Assembly (NCBI GenBank): GCA_041395945.1
Contig: JAWKZN010000001.1
Coordinates: 3,038,001-3,102,000 of the forward strand
DNA length: 64,000 nt
Reading direction: 5' to 3'
DNA from: Pseudomonadales bacterium
GTDB taxonomy: Bacteria; Pseudomonadota; Gammaproteobacteria; Pseudomonadales; Azotimanducaceae
A program made the position numbers and the translations under genes. Of the stretch, positions 7,409 through 16,021 are shown piece by piece (position 1 is the stretch's first letter; the number at the start of each line of letters is the position of its first letter). The notes under the pieces are model-generated. The model was not told where the DNA came from, did not search any database, and was given only the letters and a program-made list of their open reading frames with translations.

Positions 7409-8767
7409 ATGGGGTGTCTGATATCCAGACATTGGCGCGCCAGCAGTTCGTTGCAAGAGGCAATCTCGCGATGTGCCAGATACTCAGAGGATCATTATTT
7501 CGCACTAGGATTAGCCGCTTGGGTGATCCCCCTCGCGGGTGTTGTTGACTACATCGTCGGCAACACCAGTTTCAACACGTTCTATATCCGACTATCTGCA
7601 GCGGTACTCGCGATACCATTACTGTTCTACAAATCCCTTCCTCCAAGATTCAGGAATTTCTTCCCATACTATTTCGTAGGAATCGCCGCCTATGCTTTAC
7701 CATTTACGTATGGAATTATGCTAACCACCAACGCCGTGCTTGCGCCAGTTGATTTCGAAATCCATTTCATTTGGATTCTCCAATACTTCATCGCGTTGTT
7801 CCTGTTTATTCAACTAATTATCCACGGACCGCTCGCAACAGTCCTTTGGTTTATCACTAGCACGACCGCCCTGCTACCCATCGTCCTGGTAGATTCTCCA
7901 AATTTTCTCGAGCTAAAGAGAGTGCTTCTCTACCCTATCTCTGCCTACCTTACTGCGATATTTTTCGGAATTTTAACTAGCCGACACACAGATATTATCT
8001 ACTTCGAGAAACTGAGAACTGCCGCTGCCATCGGCGCCAACCTGGCCCACGAACTCCGCACACCGCTCGCCAGTATCAGAAATCTTGCACAAGGTACCGA
8101 CAACCTCCTTCCTACGTTGACTGACGCCTACAAAAAGGCAAAGGAAAACGGTATAGAAGTTGGGAATCTGAGATCGAGCCAGGTTGAAACGCTTTCGAAT
8201 GTGCTGGAACGGATTCGGAACGAAGTCACTTACTCGAACACAATCATAGACATGCTGCTGCTGAACACAGCTGACAAATCTCTGACAGATGTTCAGACCG
8301 AAAAATTCTCTGTCAAAGGCTGTATTGAAGAGGCTATCTCCCGGTACCCATTCAACAACCAGGACGAGCGGAATCTAATTGAGTTCAGGTTGGAGCAGGA
8401 TTTCGAAATTAACGCGCCGCGACTGCTGATCGTGCATGTCCTCTTCAATCTGATCAAGAACGCACTTCTTTACACCCAGAAAAGCGGCAAAGGCCGTGTT
8501 CTGATCTCGGCGCAACAGCGGGAAAGTAACAGCACAATTACCGTTCATGACAACGGGCCCGGCATTCCGCCACACGTTCGCGCGCACATTTTTGAACGTT
8601 TCTACACGACCACTACAACCGGGCAGGGTGCAGGAATCGGACTCAGCTTCTGTCGGATGGTAATGGATGCGATTGGTGGATCCATCGAATGCGACTCTGT
8701 GGAAGGCGAATACACTACCTTCACCCTCCATTTCAAAAACCCTCTGCAGACGCCGACTCAATCCTAG
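7409..8767 (+). CDS. CqsS/LuxN-style multi-TM sensor histidine kinase without receiver
   Basis: Histidine kinase of 452 residues. About six membrane helices occupy residues 30-190 with very short loops. The phosphorylation site is AHELRTPLASIR (H214). The N box is LFNLIKNAL (about 345-353), and the G boxes are HDNGPGIP and GAGIGLSFCRM. The dimerisation region, rich in polar residues between the H box and IIDMLLLN, resembles quorum-sensor kinases of the CqsS/LuxN kind, which detect small lipophilic autoinducers within their membrane domain. Unlike those it has no fused receiver domain, and no response regulator is adjacent. ATG 7409 has AGGA seven bases upstream. It is divergent from the acyltransferase operon and shares its low GC. 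Ligand identity is inference from context. Confidence 0.8.
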   Translation: MGCLISRHWRASSSLQEAISRCARYSEDHYFALGLAAWVIPLAGVVDYIVGNTSFNTFYIRLSAAVLAIPLLFYKSLPPRFRNFFPYYFVGIAAYALPFTYGIMLTTNAVLAPVDFEIHFIWILQYFIALFLFIQLIIHGPLATVLWFITSTTALLPIVLVDSPNFLELKRVLLYPISAYLTAIFFGILTSRHTDIIYFEKLRTAAAIGANLAHELRTPLASIRNLAQGTDNLLPTLTDAYKKAKENGIEVGNLRSSQVETLSNVLERIRNEVTYSNTIIDMLLLNTADKSLTDVQTEKFSVKGCIEEAISRYPFNNQDERNLIEFRLEQDFEINAPRLLIVHVLFNLIKNALLYTQKSGKGRVLISAQQRESNSTITVHDNGPGIPPHVRAHIFERFYTTTTTGQGAGIGLSFCRMVMDAIGGSIECDSVEGEYTTFTLHFKNPLQTPTQS

Positions 8768-8803
8768 CTATCTGAGTCCAACCAACACGGATATCGTCGC
8801 CCG

Positions 8804-9970
8804 CTACAGGCAGGAATAAACAGCTTCTGCCGTTCGCATTGCCGATACATTTCCCGTGATCGCACCTTCCTGCATCTGATTCATCAGATAACAGAATCCG
8901 ACCCCAGCCACTGGATCTCTGTAAGCCATCGATCCTCCAGCCCCCGCATGGCCGAAGGTTCCAGGGCGTACTCCAATAGGCGCCTGCGGGTCGTACACCA
9001 TCAGCCCAAGTCCGAAACAGCTCACAGCCTTGAGAACAGCATCAGTGCCGAAGGAATGCACCCGCGTCGCCTCCGCCAGCAACTGAGCTGGCAGGATCTC
9101 ATCCAGCGCCCCGAAGAGCCTGGCGAGACTTCGTGCAGTGCCGTGACCACTGATTGCCGGCTGTTCGAGGCGCCTGAATCGTTCTGTGTTCATGTATCCG
9201 GGGCCCAGCGCTGGATTCTGAAACGCGGCGCCTGTAGGAGTGTCCAGGTTCCTGAAATCCGCCAGCATTGCACGAGCCTCGGGGCTCAGCGGCGCCCCGC
9301 TGCCGGGTCGGATACGAGCCGGCAGCATGTCGGCGCATCGAGGCAGCTGCGCTTCCTGCAGACCCAGGTGTATGTCGAGACCGCGGGGACCGCTGATTCG
9401 ATCCTGCAGCCACTCGGCAACCCTGCTGCCGGTCGCCCGCCTGAGCACCTCACCCAGCAGCCAGCCGAAGGTCCGGGCGTGATAGCCGTGCTTTTCCCCC
9501 GGTGACCACCAGGGTCGCTCTGCCGCCAGCCGCCGGGTCACGATCTCCCAATCGTAGAAATCCTCGGCATCCAGCGCCTCGTGGAAGCCCACCAGGCCTG
9601 CCTGATGGGTCAACAGGTGGCGAATCTGGATCCCGTCCTTACCTTCAGCCGCAAACTCAGGCCAGTAGCGTGCGACAGGCGCTTCCAGATCGATCAGTTC
9701 ATCGGCAACGGCCTGCAGCACACAAAGCGCAGTGAGGGCCTTGGAGATGGAGAAAAAGCAGCAGAGCGTGTCCTGTTCCCAGGATTTCTGACCACGGCGA
9801 TCCCGGGTTCCGGCCCACAGATCCACCACCAGACGGCCCTCCAGCACTACTGCCAGGGAAGCACCAGCTTCCTCACCGGACTCGAAGCCTGCACGAAGCG
9901 CATCGGCGACCGGTGCAAACCGCCGATCGACATCGCCATGGAGTTCAAGTTGAATAGCGCATCCCCCCAC
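8804..9970 (-). CDS. beta-lactamase-fold serine hydrolase (EstB/class C-like esterase)
   Basis: Hydrolase of 388 residues with the penicillin-binding fold. The SxxK nucleophile motif is SISK (S74, K77), the second motif is of the Y-x-A type (GYHARTFGWLLGE), and the third is HAGAGG in place of KTG. This set is typical of EstB-type esterases and related hydrolases rather than of true beta-lactamases. No signal peptide is seen, so it is probably cytosolic. The GTG start at 9970 gives the usual family N-terminus. It is divergent from the MATE pump, with only 41 bases between the two starts. The natural substrate is unknown; antibiotic resistance should not be assumed. Confidence 0.8.
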   Translation of the reverse strand: MGGCAIQLELHGDVDRRFAPVADALRAGFESGEEAGASLAVVLEGRLVVDLWAGTRDRRGQKSWEQDTLCCFFSISKALTALCVLQAVADELIDLEAPVARYWPEFAAEGKDGIQIRHLLTHQAGLVGFHEALDAEDFYDWEIVTRRLAAERPWWSPGEKHGYHARTFGWLLGEVLRRATGSRVAEWLQDRISGPRGLDIHLGLQEAQLPRCADMLPARIRPGSGAPLSPEARAMLADFRNLDTPTGAAFQNPALGPGYMNTERFRRLEQPAISGHGTARSLARLFGALDEILPAQLLAEATRVHSFGTDAVLKAVSCFGLGLMVYDPQAPIGVRPGTFGHAGAGGSMAYRDPVAGVGFCYLMNQMQEGAITGNVSAMRTAEAVYSCL

Positions 9971-10011
9971 TCATCCAGGCACCGCGAACGAGTCGCGCAG
10001 CATAGCAGTAA

Positions 10012-11355
10012 ATGTCCGCTCTCAATCTGACTCAGGGTTCCGTGCCCGGCTCTCTCTTTCGATTGACTGCACCCATGATGGTGGCGGTCTCCAGCAACAT
10101 TCTGGTTTCGATGCTGGAGATGGGTTTCATCGGCCAGCTCAGCACAAAACATGTTGCCGCGATCACCTTCACTTTCCCCGTGGTGATGATTCTTTCGAGT
10201 ATCGCGCTTGGTATCGGCATCGGCACCTCCTCCGTGATCGCGCGAAGTGTCGGAGCCGGAACCATCGACGAAGTGAAACGTCTGGGTACCCACAGCATTC
10301 TTCTGGTTGCGGGTTCGATGGCGATCCTGGCGGCGATCGGATGGCTTACAATCGATCCGCTCTTTACCGCACTCGGCGCCAGCGAAGAACTGCTGCCCCT
10401 CATCCACAGTTATCTCGACATCTACTATCCGAGCGTTCTGCTGTTCACTCTGACCATGGTCGCCGGCAACATCATGCGGGCCAATGGCAGTGCAACAATT
10501 CCCGGTGTTGTAATGACCCTCGGTGCGCTCCTCAATCTTGCGCTGGACCCGATTCTCATCTTCGGCTGGTTCGGTCTGCCTCGTCTGGAGCTTACCGGCG
10601 CAGCAATCGCATCCGCTGTTTCCCGTGTCATGACCGTTGGTGTGCTGCTCTACTACGTGGTGGGCGGCGGACTGATAAACACACGGGAAATCCTCAATGG
10701 GTTCGTTCGTTCCGCGCGCAGCATCCTCCACATTGGTCTTCCCGCCATGGCTACCCAGCTGATCAGCCCGGTGTCGGCTGCTGTGGTGACCAGACTGCTG
10801 GCCGGGCATGGTGAGGTGGTTGTCGCCGGGTTCGGGGTCGCCATACGGATCGAAGCTGTGGCGGTGATGCTGCTCTTCGCCCTCTCCGGAAGCATCGGTC
10901 CCTTTGTCGGTCAGAACTGGGGGGCCCGCCATCCCCAGCGGGTTCGCGACGGCGTTCGGGTGGCGTATCAGTTTTCCCTTGCCTGGGGACTGGTGGCTGC
11001 CGTAGCCCTCTTCTTCACCGGGGCTTTTTTCGCAGGGCTGGTGGATGACAATCCGTCCGTGATCAGCACCGCCGCGTTTTATCTCGCTGTGGTGCCCTGG
11101 ACCTACGGTATCTGGGGGGTACTGATGATGTCGTCAGCTTCGTTCAATGCGCTGGGTAAGCCTCTGCCATCCACCGCTCTGTCTTTCTCGCGCATGTTTA
11201 TCATCTACATCCCGATCGCCGTGCTCCTGAATGGACTCTGGGGATATCAGGGGATATTCATCGCTTCCGCGATCGGAAACGCTCTGACCGGTGCGCTGGG
11301 ATATCTCTGGTTCAAGCGCAGCTATGCATCAGACCCGGTACCGCAGAATGCCTGA
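10012..11355 (+). CDS. MATE family multidrug/cation antiporter
   Basis: Inner-membrane efflux protein of 447 residues with twelve predicted helices in two related halves. The N-terminal LTQGSVPGSLFRLTAPMMVA and the repeated N-G pattern (GNIMRANGSATIPG, SSASFNALGKPLPS) are typical of the NorM/DinF superfamily, which exports organic cations using Na+ or H+. The ATG at 10012 is close to the divergent serine hydrolase start, so the two promoters must overlap. The substrate cannot be told from sequence. Confidence 0.88.
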   Translation: MSALNLTQGSVPGSLFRLTAPMMVAVSSNILVSMLEMGFIGQLSTKHVAAITFTFPVVMILSSIALGIGIGTSSVIARSVGAGTIDEVKRLGTHSILLVAGSMAILAAIGWLTIDPLFTALGASEELLPLIHSYLDIYYPSVLLFTLTMVAGNIMRANGSATIPGVVMTLGALLNLALDPILIFGWFGLPRLELTGAAIASAVSRVMTVGVLLYYVVGGGLINTREILNGFVRSARSILHIGLPAMATQLISPVSAAVVTRLLAGHGEVVVAGFGVAIRIEAVAVMLLFALSGSIGPFVGQNWGARHPQRVRDGVRVAYQFSLAWGLVAAVALFFTGAFFAGLVDDNPSVISTAAFYLAVVPWTYGIWGVLMMSSASFNALGKPLPSTALSFSRMFIIYIPIAVLLNGLWGYQGIFIASAIGNALTGALGYLWFKRSYASDPVPQNA

Positions 11356-11367
11356 GGCTTCACAGGA

Positions 11368-11383
11368 CGGCCGGATCCGGCCG
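11368..11383. repeat. perfect 16-base palindrome after the MATE gene
   Basis: CGGCCGGATCCGGCCG is its own reverse complement and lies 12 bases after the MATE stop codon. It could form a hairpin, but no T-tract follows, so terminator function is doubtful. Confidence 0.3.
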
Positions 11384-11459
11384 CGGTTGCTGTTTCCTGC
11401 CCTACCCTCCGCGGATAGAATCAGTCCAATCCAATAAGAACAGTGTCGAGGAGAGGTTG

Positions 11460-12431
11460 ATGGTTGGTGTGTATCGAATGCATGAGGCGGGTGCTCCGGA
11501 AGTCATGCGGTGGGAGGATGAAAACATCCCGGCTCCAACCGGATCCCAGGTGCGTATTCGTCATACTGCCATTGGACTGAACTACATCGACGTCTATCAC
11601 CGGAGCGGCCTGTATCCTCTTCCTCTGCCCACCAGGCTCGGTGTCGAAGCCGCGGGTGTTGTCGAAGCCGTGGGCAGTGAGGTGCGGTCAATCAAGCCTG
11701 GAGATCGTGTCGCATTCGCTGGTGGCCTCGGCGCCTATGCGAAGGCCAGCCTCATGCCGGAAGGCAGACTGGTGCCGGTTCCGGATGAGGTGAGCGATGA
11801 AATCGCCGCTGCCAGCCTCCTGAAAGGTCTGACCAGCTGTTACCTGCTGACCCGCACCTATCCGGTTACCGCCGATCACTCGATTCTGGTGCACGCCGGT
11901 GCCGGGGGGGTCGGCCTGATTCTGTGCCAGTGGGCGCATGCCATTGGCGCGACGGTGATCGCCACCGTTGGCAGTGAGGAAAAAGCGGCCCTGGCTCGAG
12001 AAAACGGCGCAGATCACACGGTGCTGTACCGCAGGGAGGACGTTGCTGCGAGAGTGCGGGAATTGACAGGCGGTCGAGGTGTGAGTGTGGTGTACGACTC
12101 GGTGGGAAAAGACACTTTCGATGCGTCACTGCACAGTCTCGCTCCGCTGGGCATGTTCGTGAGCTACGGGAATTCTTCCGGTAATGCTCCGGACGTGCCA
12201 CCTCACGAACTGCAGAATCGTGGCTCCCTGTTTTTTACCCGGCCATCACTCGCGCACTACTCAGCCAGCACCGGTGATCTCCTTTCGATGGCCGAGCAGT
12301 TCTTCGCCGTCGTCGCAGACGGCCGGGTGAAGATCCACATCAATCAGCGCTATCGACTGAGTGAACTTGTGCAGGCCCACAGGGATCTCGAGGCTCGCAC
12401 CACCACCGGCTCGACCGTAATCCTGCCCTGA
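11460..12431 (+). CDS. quinone oxidoreductase, zinc-free MDR family
   Basis: NADPH-dependent reductase of 323 residues in the medium-chain dehydrogenase/reductase superfamily, QOR branch. It has the N-terminal GroES-like fold (YIDVYHRSGLYPLPLP, GVEAAGVVEAVG) and the Rossmann nucleotide site HAGAGGVGLILCQWA; zinc-binding Cys residues are absent. Such enzymes reduce quinones or enones. ATG 11460 is chosen over the TTG just before it because GAGGAG lies seven bases upstream. It is convergent with the second MDR enzyme at 12479. Confidence 0.87.
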   Translation: MVGVYRMHEAGAPEVMRWEDENIPAPTGSQVRIRHTAIGLNYIDVYHRSGLYPLPLPTRLGVEAAGVVEAVGSEVRSIKPGDRVAFAGGLGAYAKASLMPEGRLVPVPDEVSDEIAAASLLKGLTSCYLLTRTYPVTADHSILVHAGAGGVGLILCQWAHAIGATVIATVGSEEKAALARENGADHTVLYRREDVAARVRELTGGRGVSVVYDSVGKDTFDASLHSLAPLGMFVSYGNSSGNAPDVPPHELQNRGSLFFTRPSLAHYSASTGDLLSMAEQFFAVVADGRVKIHINQRYRLSELVQAHRDLEARTTTGSTVILP

Positions 12432-12478
12432 GGGATTCTGCCCAGGGCACTCATTCCGAGCGACCGCGTCTGTGAAGT

Positions 12479-13498
12479 TCAGACGGGATCGGCGATCTTC
12501 AGCAGCTGCTTGCCCTGGTTTTTTCCCGTGAACAGTCGATTGAGAGTGTTCGGAATGTTCTCGAACCCCTCCTGGATGTCTTCCAGATGCACAAGCTCGC
12601 CTTTGTTGATCCACTCCATGAGCGCGAGCGCGCCTTCGGCGAAGCGGCTTACATAGTCGATCACGATGAAGCCCTCCATGCGCGCCCGCATGAGGACGAG
12701 ATTCATCAGATTGGTAGGGCCGGGTAGCGGCTCCGTGGCGTTGTATCCGGAAATTCCTCCGCACAGGACCACGCGCGCATGCATGTTGATGTGGTTCAAA
12801 GCCGCTTCCAGAATCTTCCCGCCCACGTTGTCGAAGAACACGTCGACCTTGTTCGGGCAGAGTTCTCCGATGCGTGCATCCACATTCTCCGACTTGTAGT
12901 CGATCACTTCATCGAACTTCGCGACCTCCTTCAGCCAGCGGCACTTCTGAGCGCCACCCGCGATTCCGATTACCCGGCAGCCTTTGATTCGCGCGATCTG
13001 ACCTGCAACCGAGCCGGTGGCGCCTGCAGCACCGGACACGAGCACCGTTTCACCCACCTGCGGTCTGCCGAGATCCAGCAGGCCGAAGTACGCGGTAAGA
13101 CCGGTGATTCCAAACACACCCAGCGCCTGCACCGGGGTGACCCCCGGCGGCAGTTTTGAAACGCCCAGGGCGCCAGGTGCCGCATCGGAAACCAGGAAGT
13201 CCTGCCAGCCGCCAGAGGTCTGCACCAGATCGCCTTTCGCAAAATCCGGATGCTTCGATTCCACCACCTGAGCGACCGACCCCGCCCGCATGACCTCACC
13301 GAGACCGACCGGCGGCAGGTAACTCTCCCGGTCCTCCATCCAGCCCCGCTGGGTGGGATCGAAAGAGAGGTACAGATTGCGCAGCAGCACCTGCCCTTCC
13401 CTGGGTTGAGGAATCGGTACTTCCCGATATTCGAAGTTCGCTTCACTGACTTCACCGAACGGCCGTCTGGCAAGCACCCACTGTCGATTGACGTTCAT
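12479..13498 (-). CDS. NADP-dependent alkenal/one reductase (CurA/PTGR-type MDR)
   Basis: Reductase of 339 residues. The N-terminus VNRQWVLARRPFGE, the segment YLSFDPTQRGWM and the Rossmann motif VSGAAGATGSVAGQIA are typical of the leukotriene B4 dehydrogenase / CurA group, which saturates the double bond of enones and alkenals with NADPH. I start at ATG 13498 because AGGAGG sits six bases upstream; the frame is open further but without a site. It is divergent from the amidase, with 101 bases between starts. Confidence 0.87.
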   Translation of the reverse strand: MNVNRQWVLARRPFGEVSEANFEYREVPIPQPREGQVLLRNLYLSFDPTQRGWMEDRESYLPPVGLGEVMRAGSVAQVVESKHPDFAKGDLVQTSGGWQDFLVSDAAPGALGVSKLPPGVTPVQALGVFGITGLTAYFGLLDLGRPQVGETVLVSGAAGATGSVAGQIARIKGCRVIGIAGGAQKCRWLKEVAKFDEVIDYKSENVDARIGELCPNKVDVFFDNVGGKILEAALNHINMHARVVLCGGISGYNATEPLPGPTNLMNLVLMRARMEGFIVIDYVSRFAEGALALMEWINKGELVHLEDIQEGFENIPNTLNRLFTGKNQGKQLLKIADPV

Positions 13499-13599
13499 GC
13501 GTCGCCTCCTGAGAGGTTGAATAAAATCCTGCTTGGGGTCACAGTCGCAAGTTCTCGACGACCTGTCAAAGCGGCAAAAAAAAACACCGGGGGAATCCA

Positions 13600-15066
13600 A
13601 TGTCCGAGCTTGCCTTTGCATCTGCGCTGGAGCTGGCTGAAAAAATCCGGCGTCGTGAGATCACCTGCGAATCACTCCTGGATCACTACCTCGAACGGGT
13701 CGACAAGTACAACGGCAAACTCAATGCCATCGTGGTCGATGTGCGTGACAGAGCTCTGGAGCAGGCACGTGCTGCAGATGCTGCGCTGAAGTCGGCGTCA
13801 AAAGGCGGCAGAGCCATCGGGCCCCTGCATGGCGTACCCATGACCATAAAGGAGTCCTACAACCTGGCCGGCACACCCACCACCTGGGGCAATCCGGACT
13901 GGCGGGACAACGTGCCGACCGAAGACGCCGAGTCGGTCAGGAAGCTCAAAGATGCGGGGGCCATCGTGTTCGGCAAGACCAACGTGCCCATTTCCCTGGC
14001 CGATTTTCAGAGCTACAACGATGTCTACGGCACCACCAACAACCCCTACGATCACAGCAGAATCCCCGGCGGTTCTTCCGGCGGCTCAGCGGCTGCACTG
14101 GCCGCGGGGCTGACCGGTCTGGAAGCCGGTTCGGATATTGGCGGCTCGATCCGCAATCCGGCCCACTTCTGCGGGGTATTCGGTCACAAGCCCACCCACA
14201 ACCTCGTGTGGATGCGCGGCCATTCACCCCCGGGCGACATGCGCGGTACACCGGACATCTCTGTGATCGGACCGCTCGCCCGTTCAGCCGCCGACCTCGA
14301 GACCGTGTTGCGTCTGCTGGCTGGACCGGATCACATCGCCAGCCGCGGCTACAGGCTCAATCTGCCGGAGATGCCGGCGAAGGGGCTTCACGACCTCAGG
14401 ATCGCGGTCTGGAAGGAAGACGAAATGTGCCCGGTCAGTGCGGAGGTTGCTGCCCGGGTGGATAAGGTAGCCGACGCCTGCCGGGCTGCCGGCGCCCGTG
14501 TAGACATGGATGCCCGTCCGGACTTCACCTCCACCCACAGCCACGAGGTCTATCAGAATCTGCTGCAGACGACGATGGCGTCGAGAATGCCGGATGAGAG
14601 CTACGAAAGCCTGAAGTCCTACGTGGCCACACTCTCACCCGACGACGACAGCTCGACCGCCCAGGTGCTGCGAGCCCAGGTCGCATCCTTCAAGGACTGG
14701 TCGCGCAACAACGAACTGCGCCACCATCTGCGCTGGAAGTGGCACGCGTTTTTCGACGACTACGATGTGGTGCTGACTCCCATCATGCCGACCGCCGCAT
14801 TTCCCCATGACCACCGACCCTTCGGCGAACGCACGCTGCAGGTCGACAACGATACCCGCCCCTACTTCGAGCAGGTGTTCTGGGCCGGTCTGTCCGGGGT
14901 CAGTTACCTGCCCTCGACGGTGATCCCGACCGGGCTGAACGGCGCCGGCCTGCCCATCGGCGTGCAGTTCATCGGGCCGGAATTTGGCGATCTGATCACC
15001 ATTGGTGTCGCCCGGGCTCTGGAAGCTGAAGGCTTCCGTTTCACGCCACCACCCGCTTACCTCTGA
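13600..15066 (+). CDS. amidase signature family enzyme
   Basis: Amide hydrolase of 488 residues with the full amidase signature: Lys in GVPMTIKESYNLAG (about K84), the cis-Ser in RIPGGSSGGSAAALAAG (about S159) and the nucleophile in GSDIGGSIRNPA (about S183). The C-terminus carries PIMPTAAFPHD and the substrate-pocket segment common to the family. GGGGGAA precedes ATG 13600. Only 13 bases separate its stop from mvaD, so it is probably co-transcribed with the mevalonate genes, although no known step of that pathway needs an amidase. The substrate is unknown. Confidence 0.88.
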   Translation: MSELAFASALELAEKIRRREITCESLLDHYLERVDKYNGKLNAIVVDVRDRALEQARAADAALKSASKGGRAIGPLHGVPMTIKESYNLAGTPTTWGNPDWRDNVPTEDAESVRKLKDAGAIVFGKTNVPISLADFQSYNDVYGTTNNPYDHSRIPGGSSGGSAAALAAGLTGLEAGSDIGGSIRNPAHFCGVFGHKPTHNLVWMRGHSPPGDMRGTPDISVIGPLARSAADLETVLRLLAGPDHIASRGYRLNLPEMPAKGLHDLRIAVWKEDEMCPVSAEVAARVDKVADACRAAGARVDMDARPDFTSTHSHEVYQNLLQTTMASRMPDESYESLKSYVATLSPDDDSSTAQVLRAQVASFKDWSRNNELRHHLRWKWHAFFDDYDVVLTPIMPTAAFPHDHRPFGERTLQVDNDTRPYFEQVFWAGLSGVSYLPSTVIPTGLNGAGLPIGVQFIGPEFGDLITIGVARALEAEGFRFTPPPAYL

Positions 15067-15079
15067 GCCGGTCAGCGGC

Positions 15080-16021
15080 ATGAGCACGACGGCGTGCGCC
15101 CACCCCAACATCGCCCTGATCAAGTACTGGGGTAAGCAGGCGGGTGCCGGCAATCTGCCGGCATCCCCTTCGCTGTCGATCACGCTCGATGACCTGACGA
15201 CCACCACCCGGGTGGAGGAAGCGAAAGAAGACCGGATCCTGCTGAACGGTGAGTCCACCAGCGACAGCAAGATCCTCGGATTTCTGCACACGCTGCGGCA
15301 GCGCTACACCGTGCCCAAACTCCGGATCGAGACAAAGAACAACTTCCCGACGGCTGCCGGACTTGCCTCCTCCGCCTCCGGATTCGCCGCCCTGGTTACC
15401 GCAATCGACGCCCACTGCGAACTGGGTATGAGCGACACAGTGCGTTCGGGTTTCGCGCGACAGGCTTCCGGATCCGCCGCACGCTCGATATTCGGGGGTT
15501 TTGTGGGCCTGTGCGGGCCTGACTGGGTCGCACAGCCGGTGCTCGGCCCTTCCGAGTGGCCCCTGAAGGTGGTCATCGCCGTCACGGATGAAGGCCGCAA
15601 GCCGGTTTCTTCGACCGAAGGCATGCGGGCTGCAGAAGCCACCTCACCCTACTTCCCTGCCTGGGTGTCCAGCACCACCGACGACTACCAGGCGGCACTG
15701 GCGCTTGTGGCTGCCAGGGACTTCGTTGCCCTCGCTGAGCTCGCTGAAGCCAGCTGTCTGAAAATGCACGCACTGATGCTGAGCACGCGACCGCCGATGA
15801 TCTACTGGCGGCCAGCTACCCTCGCCTGCATCGAAGCAGTGCGCAATCTGCGTGCGGAGGGTACCCGGGTCTTTTTTACCATCGATGCCGGTCCGCAACT
15901 CAAAGCGGTATGTCTTCCCGAAGCCGCCGGTGCGGTGGAGCGCGCACTGAGCGCAGTTTCCGGTGTGCTCTCAACCCGGGTGGTCGGCCTTGGCGGGGGC
16001 GCCAGGGTGGTTCCTGCTTGA
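15080..16021 (+). CDS. mvaD: diphosphomevalonate decarboxylase
   Basis: GHMP-superfamily enzyme of 313 residues that phosphorylates and decarboxylates mevalonate diphosphate to isopentenyl diphosphate. The N-terminal signature NIALIKYWGKQ is diagnostic. The ATP loop reads TAAGLASSASGFAALV, followed by GSAARSIFGGFVGL, and the catalytic Asp region TIDAGPQLKAV is present. ATG 15080 matches the family N-terminus; the frame is open upstream into the amidase. The stop overlaps the next gene's TTG start as TTGA, which suggests coupled translation. Confidence 0.92.
   Translation: MSTTACAHPNIALIKYWGKQAGAGNLPASPSLSITLDDLTTTTRVEEAKEDRILLNGESTSDSKILGFLHTLRQRYTVPKLRIETKNNFPTAAGLASSASGFAALVTAIDAHCELGMSDTVRSGFARQASGSAARSIFGGFVGLCGPDWVAQPVLGPSEWPLKVVIAVTDEGRKPVSSTEGMRAAEATSPYFPAWVSSTTDDYQAALALVAARDFVALAELAEASCLKMHALMLSTRPPMIYWRPATLACIEAVRNLRAEGTRVFFTIDAGPQLKAVCLPEAAGAVERALSAVSGVLSTRVVGLGGGARVVPA

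Noticed and set aside
8804..9970. True beta-lactamase resistance gene
   Set aside because: The motif set (SxxK, Y-x-A, HAG) and lack of a signal peptide fit EstB-type esterases.
9847..10932. Long minus-strand open frame (about 361 codons)
   Set aside because: It lies antisense to the MATE gene and the 5' end of the hydrolase, is Gly/His/Arg-rich and has no recognisable domain. It is a high-GC shadow frame.
11368..11383. Palindrome as an operator or integration site
   Set aside because: It is GC-only apart from a BamHI-like centre, has no flanking signals, and such palindromes arise by chance in GC-rich DNA.
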